Source: Bacteroides sp. (GTDB lineage Bacteria > Bacteroidota > Bacteroidia > Bacteroidales > Bacteroidaceae). From it: a DNA stretch of 46,503 nucleotides. The notes under the pieces were generated by a model. It worked only from the letters and a program-made list of their open reading frames with translations, had not been told where the DNA came from and did no database searches. The position numbers and the translations under genes were made by a program. Shown here one piece after another: positions 15,666-23,625 of this stretch; position 1 is the stretch's first letter, and every line of letters starts with the position of its first letter. The DNA lies in assembly GCA_019416685.1 (NCBI GenBank), contig DXWV01000088.1, positions 1-46,503 of the forward strand. The letters run 5' to 3'.

Positions 15666-15697
15666 AAAAAAGGAGGCTAAAAATAGTCTCCTTTTTG
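15666..15697 (-). terminator. Terminator of tRNA-Lys copy 2
   Basis: On the minus strand AAAAAGGAG and CTCCTTTTT pair, with further inner pairs, directly after the tRNA 3' end. The T-run lies inside the descending arm. Confidence 0.75.
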
Positions 15698-15770
15698 TAC
15701 ACCCTCAGGGATTCGAACCCTGGACCCACTGATTAAGAGTCAGTTGCTCTACCAACTGAGCTAAGAGTGC
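15698..15770 (-). tRNA. tRNA-Lys(CTT), copy 2
   Basis: Read on the minus strand this is base-for-base identical to the copy at 13550-13622, with anticodon CTT and no encoded CCA. Its -7 box TACCTTTG is at 15802-15809. The two genes point toward each other and enclose three protein genes. Confidence 0.97.
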
Positions 15771-15801
15771 ATTGGTATTATGCTTTTTTTGATTTCGGGT
15801 G

Positions 15802-15809
15802 CAAAGGTA
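15802..15809 (-). promoter_or_regulatory. -7 box of tRNA-Lys copy 2
   Basis: Minus-strand TACCTTTG lies 31 bp before the tRNA 5' end. Confidence 0.55.
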
Positions 15810-15819
15810 AAGCTTTATT

Positions 15820-16217
15820 TTAAAATAGCAAGCCTTGTAGCTATTATTTTTTTTATTTATTTTCTTTCGCTTTGCTATAATTAAAAAAGGAATTACATTT
15901 GCAGCGATAAATTTAGTATTCACCCTTTAAACTGTAGAAAGGGTATTAATTATGTTGGAGAAATAATACATCAAAATCGGGACTAAGTGGCTCATCGGGA
16001 TGAAGAGCCCCAATAATTTTATTATCTGAATACTCCGCGAAACTGTTGCCGGAGAAAAATTGATTAGTCCTACAATCTTATTATTTTATTATTTAATCAC
16101 TTCAGTGTGGTGAAGCAGAGACGGTATGTTCTGTTTTTTTCTGCACTGGTAACAGGCATATTGCCTCATTACTCCAGAACCATTATATGTTTATTCCGGG
16201 GATGAGATCAGTGTGCT
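15820..16217. other. Gene-free stretch with short hairpins
   Basis: No gene is supported. Three small inverted repeats are visible: GGCTC/GAGCC (15989-16009), CTCCG/CGGAG (16033-16054), and CTTCA/TGAAG near 16100. Since the stretch leads into rtcB debris, it may be the former leader of that operon. Confidence 0.4.
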
Positions 16218-16370
16218 ATGAAAGAAATCATGGGAATACGTTTAAAAGATTTAAGCAAACTGGGATATACAAATAATGTGGCACGCAGTCTGGCTGTTGC
16301 TATTGTAAGCAAACATTGCAAGTATGATAGAAAGGAAGTTTCATGTTTTTTCCGTGCGTTGCTTCGATAA
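16218..16370 (+). pseudogene. Remnant: N-terminus of RtcB-like RNA ligase
   Basis: The frame from ATG 16218 reads MGIRLKDLSKLGYTNNVARS followed by LAVAIVSKHCK, which resembles the first 40 residues of Bacteroides RtcB-type 3'-phosphate RNA ligases. The similarity is recalled, not computed. After about residue 37 the frame runs into sequence that, in another frame, encodes the RNA-ligase remnant described next, and it stops at codon 51. A full RtcB has over 400 residues, so nearly all of it is missing. The join near 16322-16335 looks like a deletion junction between two formerly adjacent genes. Confidence 0.6.
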
Positions 16371-16846
16371 ATGGTTATCCTGGGAAGAGGTAAAGTTTTA
16401 TGCTGCTATGTTTGATTTGCCAACGGTTCCCGAATTGGGATTAGAGTCCGTTGCAGGACTTCCTCAGGACCAGTTTCATCATGTCGAAGGAGATGTGGCT
16501 ACACAATACTTGGCGGGTGATAGAAGAATTACAGAAATTACCCGGCTATCTTGCCCTTACAGAGCAGGACAAGGAAATACTTTGGACGGCTGCACTACTG
16601 CATGATGTAGAAAAACGTTCTACTACAGTCATTGAGGAAGATGGCAGTATCACTGCCAAAGGGCATGCCCGTAAGGGAGAATATACTGTGCGTACGCTTT
16701 TGTACAAGGATATATCAACTCCTTTTATCATTCGTGAAAAGATAGCATCACTTGTAAGGTTTCCTTCTGCCGTGAGCAGGGTTCGTTTGTTACTATGTTG
16801 CGATGTAAATGCTACTGTGTGCAATGCAACTGATATTATCTTCTGA
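16324..16846 (+). pseudogene. Remnant of an RNA-ligase/HD/polynucleotide-kinase repair protein
   Basis: One frame gives RKFHVFSVRCFDKWLSWEEV then KFYAAMFDLPTVPELG, which looks like an RNA-ligase-type segment. A shift of +1 near 16495-16515 continues in the second frame as RVIEELQKLPGYLALTEQDK then EILWTAALLHDVEKRST, with the His-Asp of an HD phosphohydrolase domain and GHARKGEYTVRTLLYK. The end jumps to VCNATDIIF, reminiscent of a kinase-domain segment, implying an internal deletion. In other Bacteroides a long ligase/HD/kinase protein sits beside rtcB (from memory). This copy has a truncated start, a frameshift and an internal loss, so it cannot be functional as written. Confidence 0.6.
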
Positions 16847-16974
16847 AAAAGCCGCTTTTAGGTTAATAATCAATAAATCAGCTCTTGACAAAAACATGTT
16901 TAGAGGTAGTGGATAACAAAAACAATTTCCCCTTCTATGATGTTAATATACTATCAGATTAATATAATAATAAC

Positions 16975-18273
16975 ATGATGAATAAAATAGATATTCCCGA
17001 TAAAGGGAAAAGAAAAAGAGTAGTTATTGTAGGCGGTGGTTTTGGAGGATTAAAGCTGGCACGTAAACTAAAAAATGACAATTTTCAAATTGTTCTGTTA
17101 GACAAAAATAATTATCATCTGTTTCAGCCTCTTCTCTATCAGGTAGCCACAGCCGGTATAGAGCCGAGTGCAATCTCTTTTCCTTTCCGCAAGATTTTTA
17201 AAAAACGTAAATATTTTCATATTCGTATCTGTGAAGCCCAGCGGGTTATTCCGGAACAAAATATATTGGAAACTTCCATTGGAGCTATTGAATACGACTA
17301 TCTGGTAATTGCAACCGGATGTTATACCAATTATTTCGGTAACGATAAGATGGCTCTCCATACCATGTCTCTCAAGACGACGGCAGAAGCTCTCTATAAC
17401 CGTAACCAAGTACTGGAAAGCTTTGAGAAAGCGCAGAACACGAGTGATCTGAAAGAACGGGAAAAATTGATGACGTTTATAATTGTAGGTGGCGGAGCTA
17501 CCGGAATAGAACTTTCGGGTGCATTGGCAGAGATGCGTAAGTTCATTTTGCCACAAGATTATCCCGATCTGGATATAGGGCAGATGCGTATTGTCCTTAT
17601 CGATGCAGGTCCTCGCCTACTCTCGGCTTTCTCTGAAAAATCGTCTACTGAAGTACAAGACTATCTGGCAAAAAAAGGAGTTGAAATAAAGGTGGATTCC
17701 AAGGTGGTAGATTACGAAAATGATTTGCTTACTCTGGGAGATGGTACGGCCATACCTTCTACAAATATCTATTGGGTAGCAGGTGTGAGAGCTAACAGTA
17801 TTGAAGGACTTCGGCAGGAAGCTTACGGACCGGGAAACAGACTGAATGTAGATGTTTTCAACAAGGTAGCCGGTACTAACAATGTATTTGCTATTGGTGA
17901 TACTGCTCTGATGATTTCAGAAGATTATCCAAGGGGACATCCTCAGGTTGTTCAGCCAGCTATTCAACAGGCTAAGCTTCTTGTTCAGAATCTGAACAAC
18001 ATAGAAATGGGACTTCCACTTAAACCTTTTGTGTATCATAATAAAGGTTCGATGGCTACCATCGGAAGAAATAACGCCATTGTGGAGTTGAAGAATATCC
18101 GTTTTGGTGGTTTTCCTGCCTGGGCAGTCTGGCTATTCATTCACTTAATGAGTATTGTAGGTGTAAAGAACAGACTTTTTATTTTCATAGACTGGATGTG
18201 GAGTTATTTCACTTATGACCCTTCGTTGCGATTAATAATAAAGCCTGTGAAAAGAGTAAAACCAAAGAAATGA
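16975..18273 (+). CDS. ndh: Type II NADH:quinone oxidoreductase (NDH-2)
   Basis: This 432-residue peripheral membrane flavoenzyme passes electrons from NADH to quinone without pumping ions. The FAD-binding GGGFGGLKLARKL (residues 21-33) follows a short basic start. QPLLYQVATAGIEPSAIS is the conserved quinone-site region of NDH-2. IIVGGGATGIELSGALAEM near 165-185 is the NADH-binding Rossmann motif. FAIGDTALM and HPQVVQPAIQQAK close the FAD domain. The C-terminal region (WAVWLFIHLMSIVGVKNRLF) supplies the membrane-anchoring helix. It appears monocistronic, with a GNAT gene 70 bp behind. Assignment is firm at family level. Confidence 0.9.
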   Translation: MMNKIDIPDKGKRKRVVIVGGGFGGLKLARKLKNDNFQIVLLDKNNYHLFQPLLYQVATAGIEPSAISFPFRKIFKKRKYFHIRICEAQRVIPEQNILETSIGAIEYDYLVIATGCYTNYFGNDKMALHTMSLKTTAEALYNRNQVLESFEKAQNTSDLKEREKLMTFIIVGGGATGIELSGALAEMRKFILPQDYPDLDIGQMRIVLIDAGPRLLSAFSEKSSTEVQDYLAKKGVEIKVDSKVVDYENDLLTLGDGTAIPSTNIYWVAGVRANSIEGLRQEAYGPGNRLNVDVFNKVAGTNNVFAIGDTALMISEDYPRGHPQVVQPAIQQAKLLVQNLNNIEMGLPLKPFVYHNKGSMATIGRNNAIVELKNIRFGGFPAWAVWLFIHLMSIVGVKNRLFIFIDWMWSYFTYDPSLRLIIKPVKRVKPKK

Positions 18274-18343
18274 TATATGTTACTCTTATTTTAGTAGCTA
18301 TGGGAAAGAGAACAGGATGAAAGAAATATAATCAGAATAAAAT

Positions 18344-19195
18344 ATGGAAATCAGATCTTTGGGTAACACAAGTTTCGATGAACTGTTCGAGGCATTCCGG
18401 CAGGCTTTTGCCGATTATGAAATACAATTGAATAAAGACGAGCATCTGGCCATGTTAAAGCGTCGTGGTTTCGATCCTAAACTCTCTTTCGCTGCTTATG
18501 ATGGGGATAAAATCGTTTCATTCACCTGTAATGGGATTGGAAATTTCTATGGAACACCAACCGCCTATGACACGGGAACAGGTACTTTAAAAGAGTATCG
18601 GGGAAAAGGTCTGGCTACACAAGTTTTCGAACACTCCATTCCCTATCTGAAGGAAGCGGGTATTGAAGAATATCTATTGGAAGTATTACAACACAATACA
18701 GGTGCGGTATCTGTTTATAAAAAAATAGGTTTCGGAGTCACACGCGAATTTTATTATTTCAGAACTAAGCCTGATCAGATTGAAAATGTGACGAAAAAGC
18801 TTGACTTTCCTTATGAAATACAGTCTATTGACATTAATAAGTATAGCGAAATACCAGACTTTTGGGACTTCAAACCCTCATGGCAGAACAGTATAGAGTC
18901 TATAAACAGGGCACCCGCAGGTTTTATCAGCCTGGGTGTTTTTACAGAAGGAGAACTTATAGGCTATGGGGTTTTTGAACCTGTATCCGGTGATATTACC
19001 CAGATAGCAGTAGATAAACGATATCGCCATAAAGGTATCGGTTCATTGGTTTTTCAAAAAATACTTGAAGTAAATAAACTCAATTCGATTAAGATTGTAA
19101 ATACGGATGTAGATTGTGATTCTCTTACTGCTTTCCTTAGATCAAAAAATATCAAACCGACAGGTAAGCAATATGAAATGGTAAAACTGTTATAA
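18344..19195 (+). CDS. Tandem-GNAT N-acetyltransferase
   Basis: The 283-residue protein contains two acetyltransferase folds. The first, about residues 1-145, has the acetyl-CoA motif YRGKGLATQVFEHS followed by NTGAVSVYKKIGFGVTREF. The second, about 150-283, has ITQIAVDKRYRHKGIGSLVF as its motif A, but its C-terminal part is shorter. Both motif A loops (R/Q-x-x-G-x-G/A) are intact, so both halves could bind acetyl-CoA. The substrate is unknown. It follows ndh by 70 bp on the same strand and could share its transcript, without a functional link I can name. Confidence 0.85.
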   Translation: MEIRSLGNTSFDELFEAFRQAFADYEIQLNKDEHLAMLKRRGFDPKLSFAAYDGDKIVSFTCNGIGNFYGTPTAYDTGTGTLKEYRGKGLATQVFEHSIPYLKEAGIEEYLLEVLQHNTGAVSVYKKIGFGVTREFYYFRTKPDQIENVTKKLDFPYEIQSIDINKYSEIPDFWDFKPSWQNSIESINRAPAGFISLGVFTEGELIGYGVFEPVSGDITQIAVDKRYRHKGIGSLVFQKILEVNKLNSIKIVNTDVDCDSLTAFLRSKNIKPTGKQYEMVKLL

Positions 19196-19296
19196 TAGTT
19201 ATACTTCCAATATTAAAATACCCCCGAAGCAATAGAATATACTCCGGAGGTATGAGAAGGTTTGTGGAAGTATATCGCTCCCCTTATTCTATTTTA

Positions 19297-19392
19297 TTAT
19301 TTGTCATCCTCTTCAAAGTAACCATATTCATGGAGTATGCCTCTACCTATTTCTTCGAGACAACCTTTGAAGAAATCTTTTACCTTTTTCAT
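19297..19392 (-). CDS. 31-residue small protein
   Basis: A minus-strand ATG at 19392 is preceded by AGAAAGGAATAAAGTT, a fair ribosome site, and opens MKKVKDFFKGCLEEIGRGIL ending HEYGYFEEDDK. The peptide is amphipathic, basic at the start and acidic at the end, with one Cys. I know no family for it. A near-consensus -7 box (TGCCTTTG, 19432-19439) lies 40 bp upstream. It is surrounded by intergenic sequence, not by a larger gene, which supports a real small gene. It could also be a fragment. Confidence 0.45.
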   Translation of the reverse strand: MKKVKDFFKGCLEEIGRGILHEYGYFEEDDK

Positions 19393-19480
19393 AACTTTAT
19401 TCCTTTCTGTTAATGTAATATATATCTATAACAAAGGCAGGCAAAAAGAGTTTATACTTTTTATCTCTGTAATGCTTTAT

Positions 19481-19494
19481 TTGATATGAATCAA
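19481..19494. promoter_or_regulatory. Perfect Fnr-type site upstream of doxX
   Basis: TTGAT-ATGA-ATCAA fits TTGATnnnnATCAA exactly and lies 57 bp before the DoxX start codon. The only other perfect match I noticed is in the Crp/Fnr-type regulator's own promoter region at 14092-14105. Confidence 0.6.
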
Positions 19495-19550
19495 TCTAAA
19501 CAATGTGAAGCTAAGGTTTGTTTATATTCTATAAATTATCAAATTAATAA

Positions 19551-20003
19551 ATGAAACTTATGATCTACAATTTTTTATTCCCCTCAAAGCCCAATACTAC
19601 AGGGGCATCCTTATTCTTACTTGCATTACGTATTTTCTTTGGTTTACTATTAATGAATCATGGTATACAGAAATGGAGTAGTTTTCAGGAACTATCCATA
19701 GCTTTCCCCGATCCGTTGGGTGTAGGTAGTCCGTTATCTCTGGGATTGGCTATTTTCGGAGAACTCGTTTGTTCAATGGCATTTATTGTCGGTATATTAT
19801 ATCGTCTGGCCATGTTGCCTATGATTTTTACAATGGGCATGGCATTCTTTGTAATTCATGGTAATGATGCTTTTGCAGTAAAAGAGCTGGCACTCATCTA
19901 TTTAGTAGTATTTATATTGATGTATATATCCGGTCCCGGTAAGTTTTCTGTCGACTATTTATTAGGAAATGAACTTCGGAAGCGAAGAAAAAATGTAAAA
20001 TAG
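19551..20003 (+). CDS. DoxX-family membrane protein
   Basis: The 150-residue protein has four predicted membrane helices. It carries the DoxX-type start SLFLLALRIFFGLLLMNHGIQKW, then LGLAIFGELVCSMAFIVGIL, two further helices, and a basic tail (RKRRKNVK). DoxX proteins are associated with terminal oxidases and with redox or thiol stress, but the biochemical role of this branch is not settled. A Fnr-type site 57 bp upstream suggests control by a Crp/Fnr-type protein, possibly the one encoded at 14163. It is single-cistron: the following gene has its own promoter. Confidence 0.82.
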   Translation: MKLMIYNFLFPSKPNTTGASLFLLALRIFFGLLLMNHGIQKWSSFQELSIAFPDPLGVGSPLSLGLAIFGELVCSMAFIVGILYRLAMLPMIFTMGMAFFVIHGNDAFAVKELALIYLVVFILMYISGPGKFSVDYLLGNELRKRRKNVK

Positions 20004-20041
20004 AAATTGCACCATGTTTTGTTTCTATTAATTAAAAGGTT

Positions 20042-20049
20042 TATATTTG
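20042..20049 (+). promoter_or_regulatory. -7 box of the DUF3332 gene
   Basis: TATATTTG predicts a transcript start near 20055, only about eight bases before a terminator-like hairpin. Confidence 0.6.
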
Positions 20050-20062
20050 CAACTGTATAAAG

Positions 20063-20088
20063 GACTTATAGTTATTATAAGTCTTTTT
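20063..20088 (+). terminator. Start-proximal terminator-like hairpin (attenuator?)
   Basis: GACTTATA (20063-20070) and TATAAGTC (20076-20083) pair perfectly around GTTAT and are followed by TTTTT. It lies between the predicted transcript start and the ATG at 20125, so it would act on the DUF3332 transcript itself or stabilise its 5' end. Confidence 0.5.
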
Positions 20089-20124
20089 ATCGTTTCACAA
20101 AATAACAACTAAAAAACAGAAATT

Positions 20125-20679
20125 ATGAAAAAAAACAGATTGACATTGGTCGCAGCTTTTGCTCTGAGCGGTACTATTTTGTTTAGTTCATGTGTAGGTT
20201 CATTTGGTTTATTCAATCGTATTTCTTCCTGGAATCAGTCGGTAGGAAATAAGTTTGTAAACGAACTTGTGTTTCTTGCGCTGAACATCGTTCCGGTATA
20301 TGGTGTTGCATATCTGGCAGATGCTTTAGTTATCAACTCTATTGAGTTTTGGAGCGGTTCTAACCCGATGGCAAATGCAGGAGATGTAAAGAAAGTAAAA
20401 GGCGAAAATGGCAACTATCTGGTAGAAACTCTGGAGAATGGTTATTCAATTACAAAAGAGGGTGAGAAAACTGCTATGGAACTGATCTACAACAAGGAAG
20501 CAAACACCTGGAATGTAGTAGCTAATGGTGAGAGTACCGAACTTCTGAAAATGAATAATGATGGTACAGCACAGATGTATTTGCCTAATGGCGAATCAAT
20601 GACTGTCACTCTGGATGCTCAGGGAACTCTTGCAGCACGTCAGATGGTGATGAATGGTCTGCTGTTTGCTGCTCGTTAA
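20125..20679 (+). CDS. DUF3332 family envelope protein
   Basis: The 184-residue product starts with a lipoprotein-like signal (LSGTILFSSCVGSFGLFN, Cys in SSC). The DUF3332 core follows: RISSWNQSVGNKFVNELVFL, a hydrophobic segment (ALNIVPVYGVAYLADALVIN) and NSIEFWSGSNPM. The second half is a beta-rich domain with repeated Glu/Gly turns. It is expected in the envelope, with unknown function. A strong terminator separates it from the next lipoprotein gene, which has the same orientation. Confidence 0.8.
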   Translation: MKKNRLTLVAAFALSGTILFSSCVGSFGLFNRISSWNQSVGNKFVNELVFLALNIVPVYGVAYLADALVINSIEFWSGSNPMANAGDVKKVKGENGNYLVETLENGYSITKEGEKTAMELIYNKEANTWNVVANGESTELLKMNNDGTAQMYLPNGESMTVTLDAQGTLAARQMVMNGLLFAAR

Positions 20680-20700
20680 TTTAATGCATAAAGAAATGCC

Positions 20701-20745
20701 AAAAGATGAAACATGCTCTGTGCAAAGAGATGTTTCATCTTTTTT
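20701..20745 (+). terminator. Terminator after the DUF3332 gene
   Basis: Fourteen-base arms (AAAAGATGAAACAT with its complement) enclose a 15-base loop, and the last arm runs into T. The next gene begins 13 bp later and depends on readthrough or a promoter I cannot see. Confidence 0.85.
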
Positions 20746-20757
20746 ATTCACTAAGTT

Positions 20758-21210
20758 ATGAAAATACTGCGAATATTCTCTCTCGTTGTTCTTATGAGTT
20801 GGGCTGCTGCCTGTCAGAAGCAGGTACCTCAAAGTGAAGTTGTACGCAATGCAATAGCATTCTGTGAAACCTTTTATGATCTTGATTATGCGGCTACCAA
20901 AGAATTGGTTGCTCCGGCTTCCCTTCCATATCTTAGTTATATGGCTACAAACACTACACAGGAGCTTATTGACAAGGTAAATGCAAAAGGGCCGGTTGTT
21001 GTGACTGTAATTAGTGAGCAAATGAATCCGGAAGAAGGGCATGCAACCGTTATCTGTTCGGTAAAAAATTATCTGAAAGCTGATTTCTTCAATGGTACGT
21101 CTGCTATCTTTACCGAGAAGCGGGACACTATTCATTTGGTAAAAGAGGGTGAAAACTGGCTGGTTAAAATGGATAACCCACTGCAAAGTGGAATGCAAAA
21201 TCACGACTGA
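20758..21210 (+). CDS. Small lipoprotein, NTF2/DUF4878-like
   Basis: The 150-residue product has a lipoprotein signal ending WAAAC (Cys19). The mature part starts with a helix pair (VVRNAIAFCETFYDLDYAAT) and strands such as VVVTVISEQMNPEEGHATVI and TIHLVKEGENWLVKMD. This is the plan of NTF2-like lumazine-binding lipoproteins such as DUF4878. Function is unknown. The last 47 bases overlap the 3' end of tamL on the other strand, so the final 15 codons are antisense to TamL's last beta strand. Confidence 0.7.
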   Translation: MKILRIFSLVVLMSWAAACQKQVPQSEVVRNAIAFCETFYDLDYAATKELVAPASLPYLSYMATNTTQELIDKVNAKGPVVVTVISEQMNPEEGHATVICSVKNYLKADFFNGTSAIFTEKRDTIHLVKEGENWLVKMDNPLQSGMQNHD

Positions 21211-23473
21211 ACTTGGGATGAATAATGGGCCAGCGCTCTTTACCTTTTTTATAAGCCGGATTGATGGCTTTCATTCCGCCATCGAAACGTAAAACAAAGA
21301 AATCCAGATCCAAACGTAAACCTAAGCCATAAGCAACGGCAATCTGCTTATAGAATTCATTGAACTTGAATACACCACCCGGTTGATTGGCGTAATCACG
21401 GATTGTCCAGATATTACCGGCATCAATAAAGGCAGCTCCCTGAAACTTCCAGAATAATTTACTTCGATACTCGATGCTTGCGTCCAGTTTGATGTCGCCT
21501 GACTGATTCAAGAAGTTACCGTCACCGGGAAATGAACCTGGTCCCAGATCACGAACAGACCATCCGCGTACACTGTTGGCTCCTCCTGAGAAGTATTGCT
21601 TCTCAAATGGAATGGTCTTTGCATTGCCGTATGGAACCGCAATACCAAAACCGGCATGAAATGCCAATGAGTTACGATCATCTATCCGGATATTCTTGGC
21701 AAAGTCAAAATCACCTTTCAAATACTGTGCATATGGAATACCGAGAATGGCATATTCGCCATCATCATTTTTTCGTATGCTGGTCGCTTTAGAAAATGCA
21801 TATAAAATGTTTCCTGCCGATTCTATATTGGCACGGATGGAATAAGAATTAGAGCTGATGGTATTGTTCACCAAAGCATTTCCGGCACTGTTATAATTAT
21901 AACTATAACCCATGCGTACGATAAGCCGGTTCTTATAGTTATATTCAAAAATATGATTTTGTCCCTTGTTGATATAGTCTTCGCGGAACTTCTGAGAGAT
22001 CCAGGGTAAATACAGATAACCGATATCTATTAAGTCAATACGGTGTTGTGCCCGTTGGCGCTGTGTCCATTTGTAACTCCACGAAGCCGAAGCTACTGTA
22101 CGTGAGAATTCCGGGCGTAGCTGGTAACTATATTGCAAGCCAAACTCAGTGGTAGCACGTATTTTACGTTTAAAATCAGAATTCAAAAAAGGAAATAAGA
22201 AACTCGGAAAGTTTATACTCGTTTCTACACCGTATTCTGTATAATTGTTATTATAATAGTCACCTTGTAATCCGGTAATTGCTTCGTATGCACCACGAAA
22301 CTTCATCATAAATGTTTCGGAACCACGAAAGAGGTTCCGATGCTGAAAAGATACGGAGGCTGCTGCTCCAAGATCGCCGGCAGAATTTGTTCCTTCCAGT
22401 TCAAAAGAGATGGATTGATGTTTACTTTTGGTTAGCATTACATAACAATTCAATAATGTACTGTCTTCTGCCAGAGTTTCAAAGAAACGGATATTGGTAT
22501 ATTTCAATGCCGGCAGGCGTCCGAAGTTTGAGTAAGTACGTTGTACATCGCGTTCGTTATATAGGTTACCCGGAAAGAATAGTAGATTATCTGTCAATAT
22601 TTTAGGTCTCAGGTATAACTTGTCTTTATAATAAATTGGATAACCATTGTAATGTATAGAGTCATTAATTTCAATACTGCTCAATGCAGATGACTGGAGA
22701 ACATCGTAGTCTGTAATAAAATTTATTTTGTTGATGTGATATTGATTATGTGCCTGGGGAGCATCAGCAGTATGTGTTTTATAGGGTTTCAAATGTAAAG
22801 TAAGGTCCACGAGATAAGTATTTCGTACAGTGTCAGCAGTATATGAAATATAGTCTTTATTGAATTTATAGTATCCGTTACGCAATAGATGATCTGTTAT
22901 TCGTTGCCGTTCTGCGTCCAATATATTCACGTCAAACAACATACCTTCTTTCAATAAAGTATTAGCAGAGTCTTTCCGCATATACTCTCCTACTCTGGGA
23001 TCACCGATGTCATATTTAAGTGTACGCACGGTGTAAGGCTTACCTGTAGTTACCTCATAATATAGTTTCAGTTTCTTTTTCTTTGTTTTTGTTGCACGTT
23101 TGACGGAAGCACTCATATATCCCATATTCTGGACAGCTTTTGTTATTTCCTCCTGCGAGCGTTGTGCTTCGCCTTCATTGTAAATAACCGGAGCATCTCC
23201 TATTTTACGAAGAAACTTATTGTACCATTTGCTGGAATCACGTCCTGAAAGATCATAAACGTATAACTGTGTTTTTATCAGACTAAACCATTTTGCATTG
23301 GGATTTTGACGTACATAATTACGCAGGCTGGAAGGTTTTACGTCTTTGTTGTCTGTAGATACTTTAACTTCGTCCAATAAATAATAACCATCCGGCACAA
23401 ATTTGGTAGCGGAACACGAAGCCAGCGTCAGAACGGCAAAAGAAAGTAACGTGTAAAGATATCCTCTCCTCAT
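21164..23473 (-). CDS. tamL: TamL, BamA/TamA-family outer-membrane lipoprotein
   Basis: This 769-residue Omp85 protein is the Bacteroidetes lipoprotein form of TamA. The signal peptide ends in LASC (Cys20, followed by SATKFVPDGYYLLDEV). The N-terminal half contains POTRA-like repeats (IYNEGEAQRSQEEITKAVQN, LKEGMLFDVNILDAERQRIT). The C-terminal 400 residues form a 16-strand barrel with the Omp85 lid-loop motif VRGW in GGANSVRGWSVRDLGPG. The last strand ends HFAVGYPF with C-terminal Phe, the insertion signal. It probably works with a TamB-like protein in moving lipids or proteins to the outer membrane; no tamB is adjacent. The stop lies inside the converging lipoprotein gene. Confidence 0.9.
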   Translation of the reverse strand: MRRGYLYTLLSFAVLTLASCSATKFVPDGYYLLDEVKVSTDNKDVKPSSLRNYVRQNPNAKWFSLIKTQLYVYDLSGRDSSKWYNKFLRKIGDAPVIYNEGEAQRSQEEITKAVQNMGYMSASVKRATKTKKKKLKLYYEVTTGKPYTVRTLKYDIGDPRVGEYMRKDSANTLLKEGMLFDVNILDAERQRITDHLLRNGYYKFNKDYISYTADTVRNTYLVDLTLHLKPYKTHTADAPQAHNQYHINKINFITDYDVLQSSALSSIEINDSIHYNGYPIYYKDKLYLRPKILTDNLLFFPGNLYNERDVQRTYSNFGRLPALKYTNIRFFETLAEDSTLLNCYVMLTKSKHQSISFELEGTNSAGDLGAAASVSFQHRNLFRGSETFMMKFRGAYEAITGLQGDYYNNNYTEYGVETSINFPSFLFPFLNSDFKRKIRATTEFGLQYSYQLRPEFSRTVASASWSYKWTQRQRAQHRIDLIDIGYLYLPWISQKFREDYINKGQNHIFEYNYKNRLIVRMGYSYNYNSAGNALVNNTISSNSYSIRANIESAGNILYAFSKATSIRKNDDGEYAILGIPYAQYLKGDFDFAKNIRIDDRNSLAFHAGFGIAVPYGNAKTIPFEKQYFSGGANSVRGWSVRDLGPGSFPGDGNFLNQSGDIKLDASIEYRSKLFWKFQGAAFIDAGNIWTIRDYANQPGGVFKFNEFYKQIAVAYGLGLRLDLDFFVLRFDGGMKAINPAYKKGKERWPIIHPKFSRDFAFHFAVGYPF

Positions 23474-23504
23474 AGGGTTTTATATAGTTGCCTCAAATAC
23501 CCTA

Positions 23505-23512
23505 CAAATATA
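23505..23512 (-). promoter_or_regulatory. -7 box of tamL
   Basis: Minus-strand TATATTTG lies 31 bp before the start codon at 23473. Confidence 0.55.
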
Positions 23513-23549
23513 GGCGAATTTTTCTGTATGGGGAAATAATAAGTGCTAA

Positions 23550-23588
23550 TTCGCCCCTAAGAAGTTACTGCAACATCGTAGGGGCGAA
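23550..23588. repeat. Palindromic repeat TTCGCCCCTA/TAGGGGCGAA
   Basis: Two perfect 10-bp arms flank a 19-base spacer between tamL and the M56/TonB gene. It may end the M56 transcript, but T-runs are weak on both sides, and it resembles a dispersed intergenic repeat. Confidence 0.55.
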
Positions 23589-23625
23589 CTATTGGGGATT
23601 TCAATGTTTTATCTCTGACCGTCGT

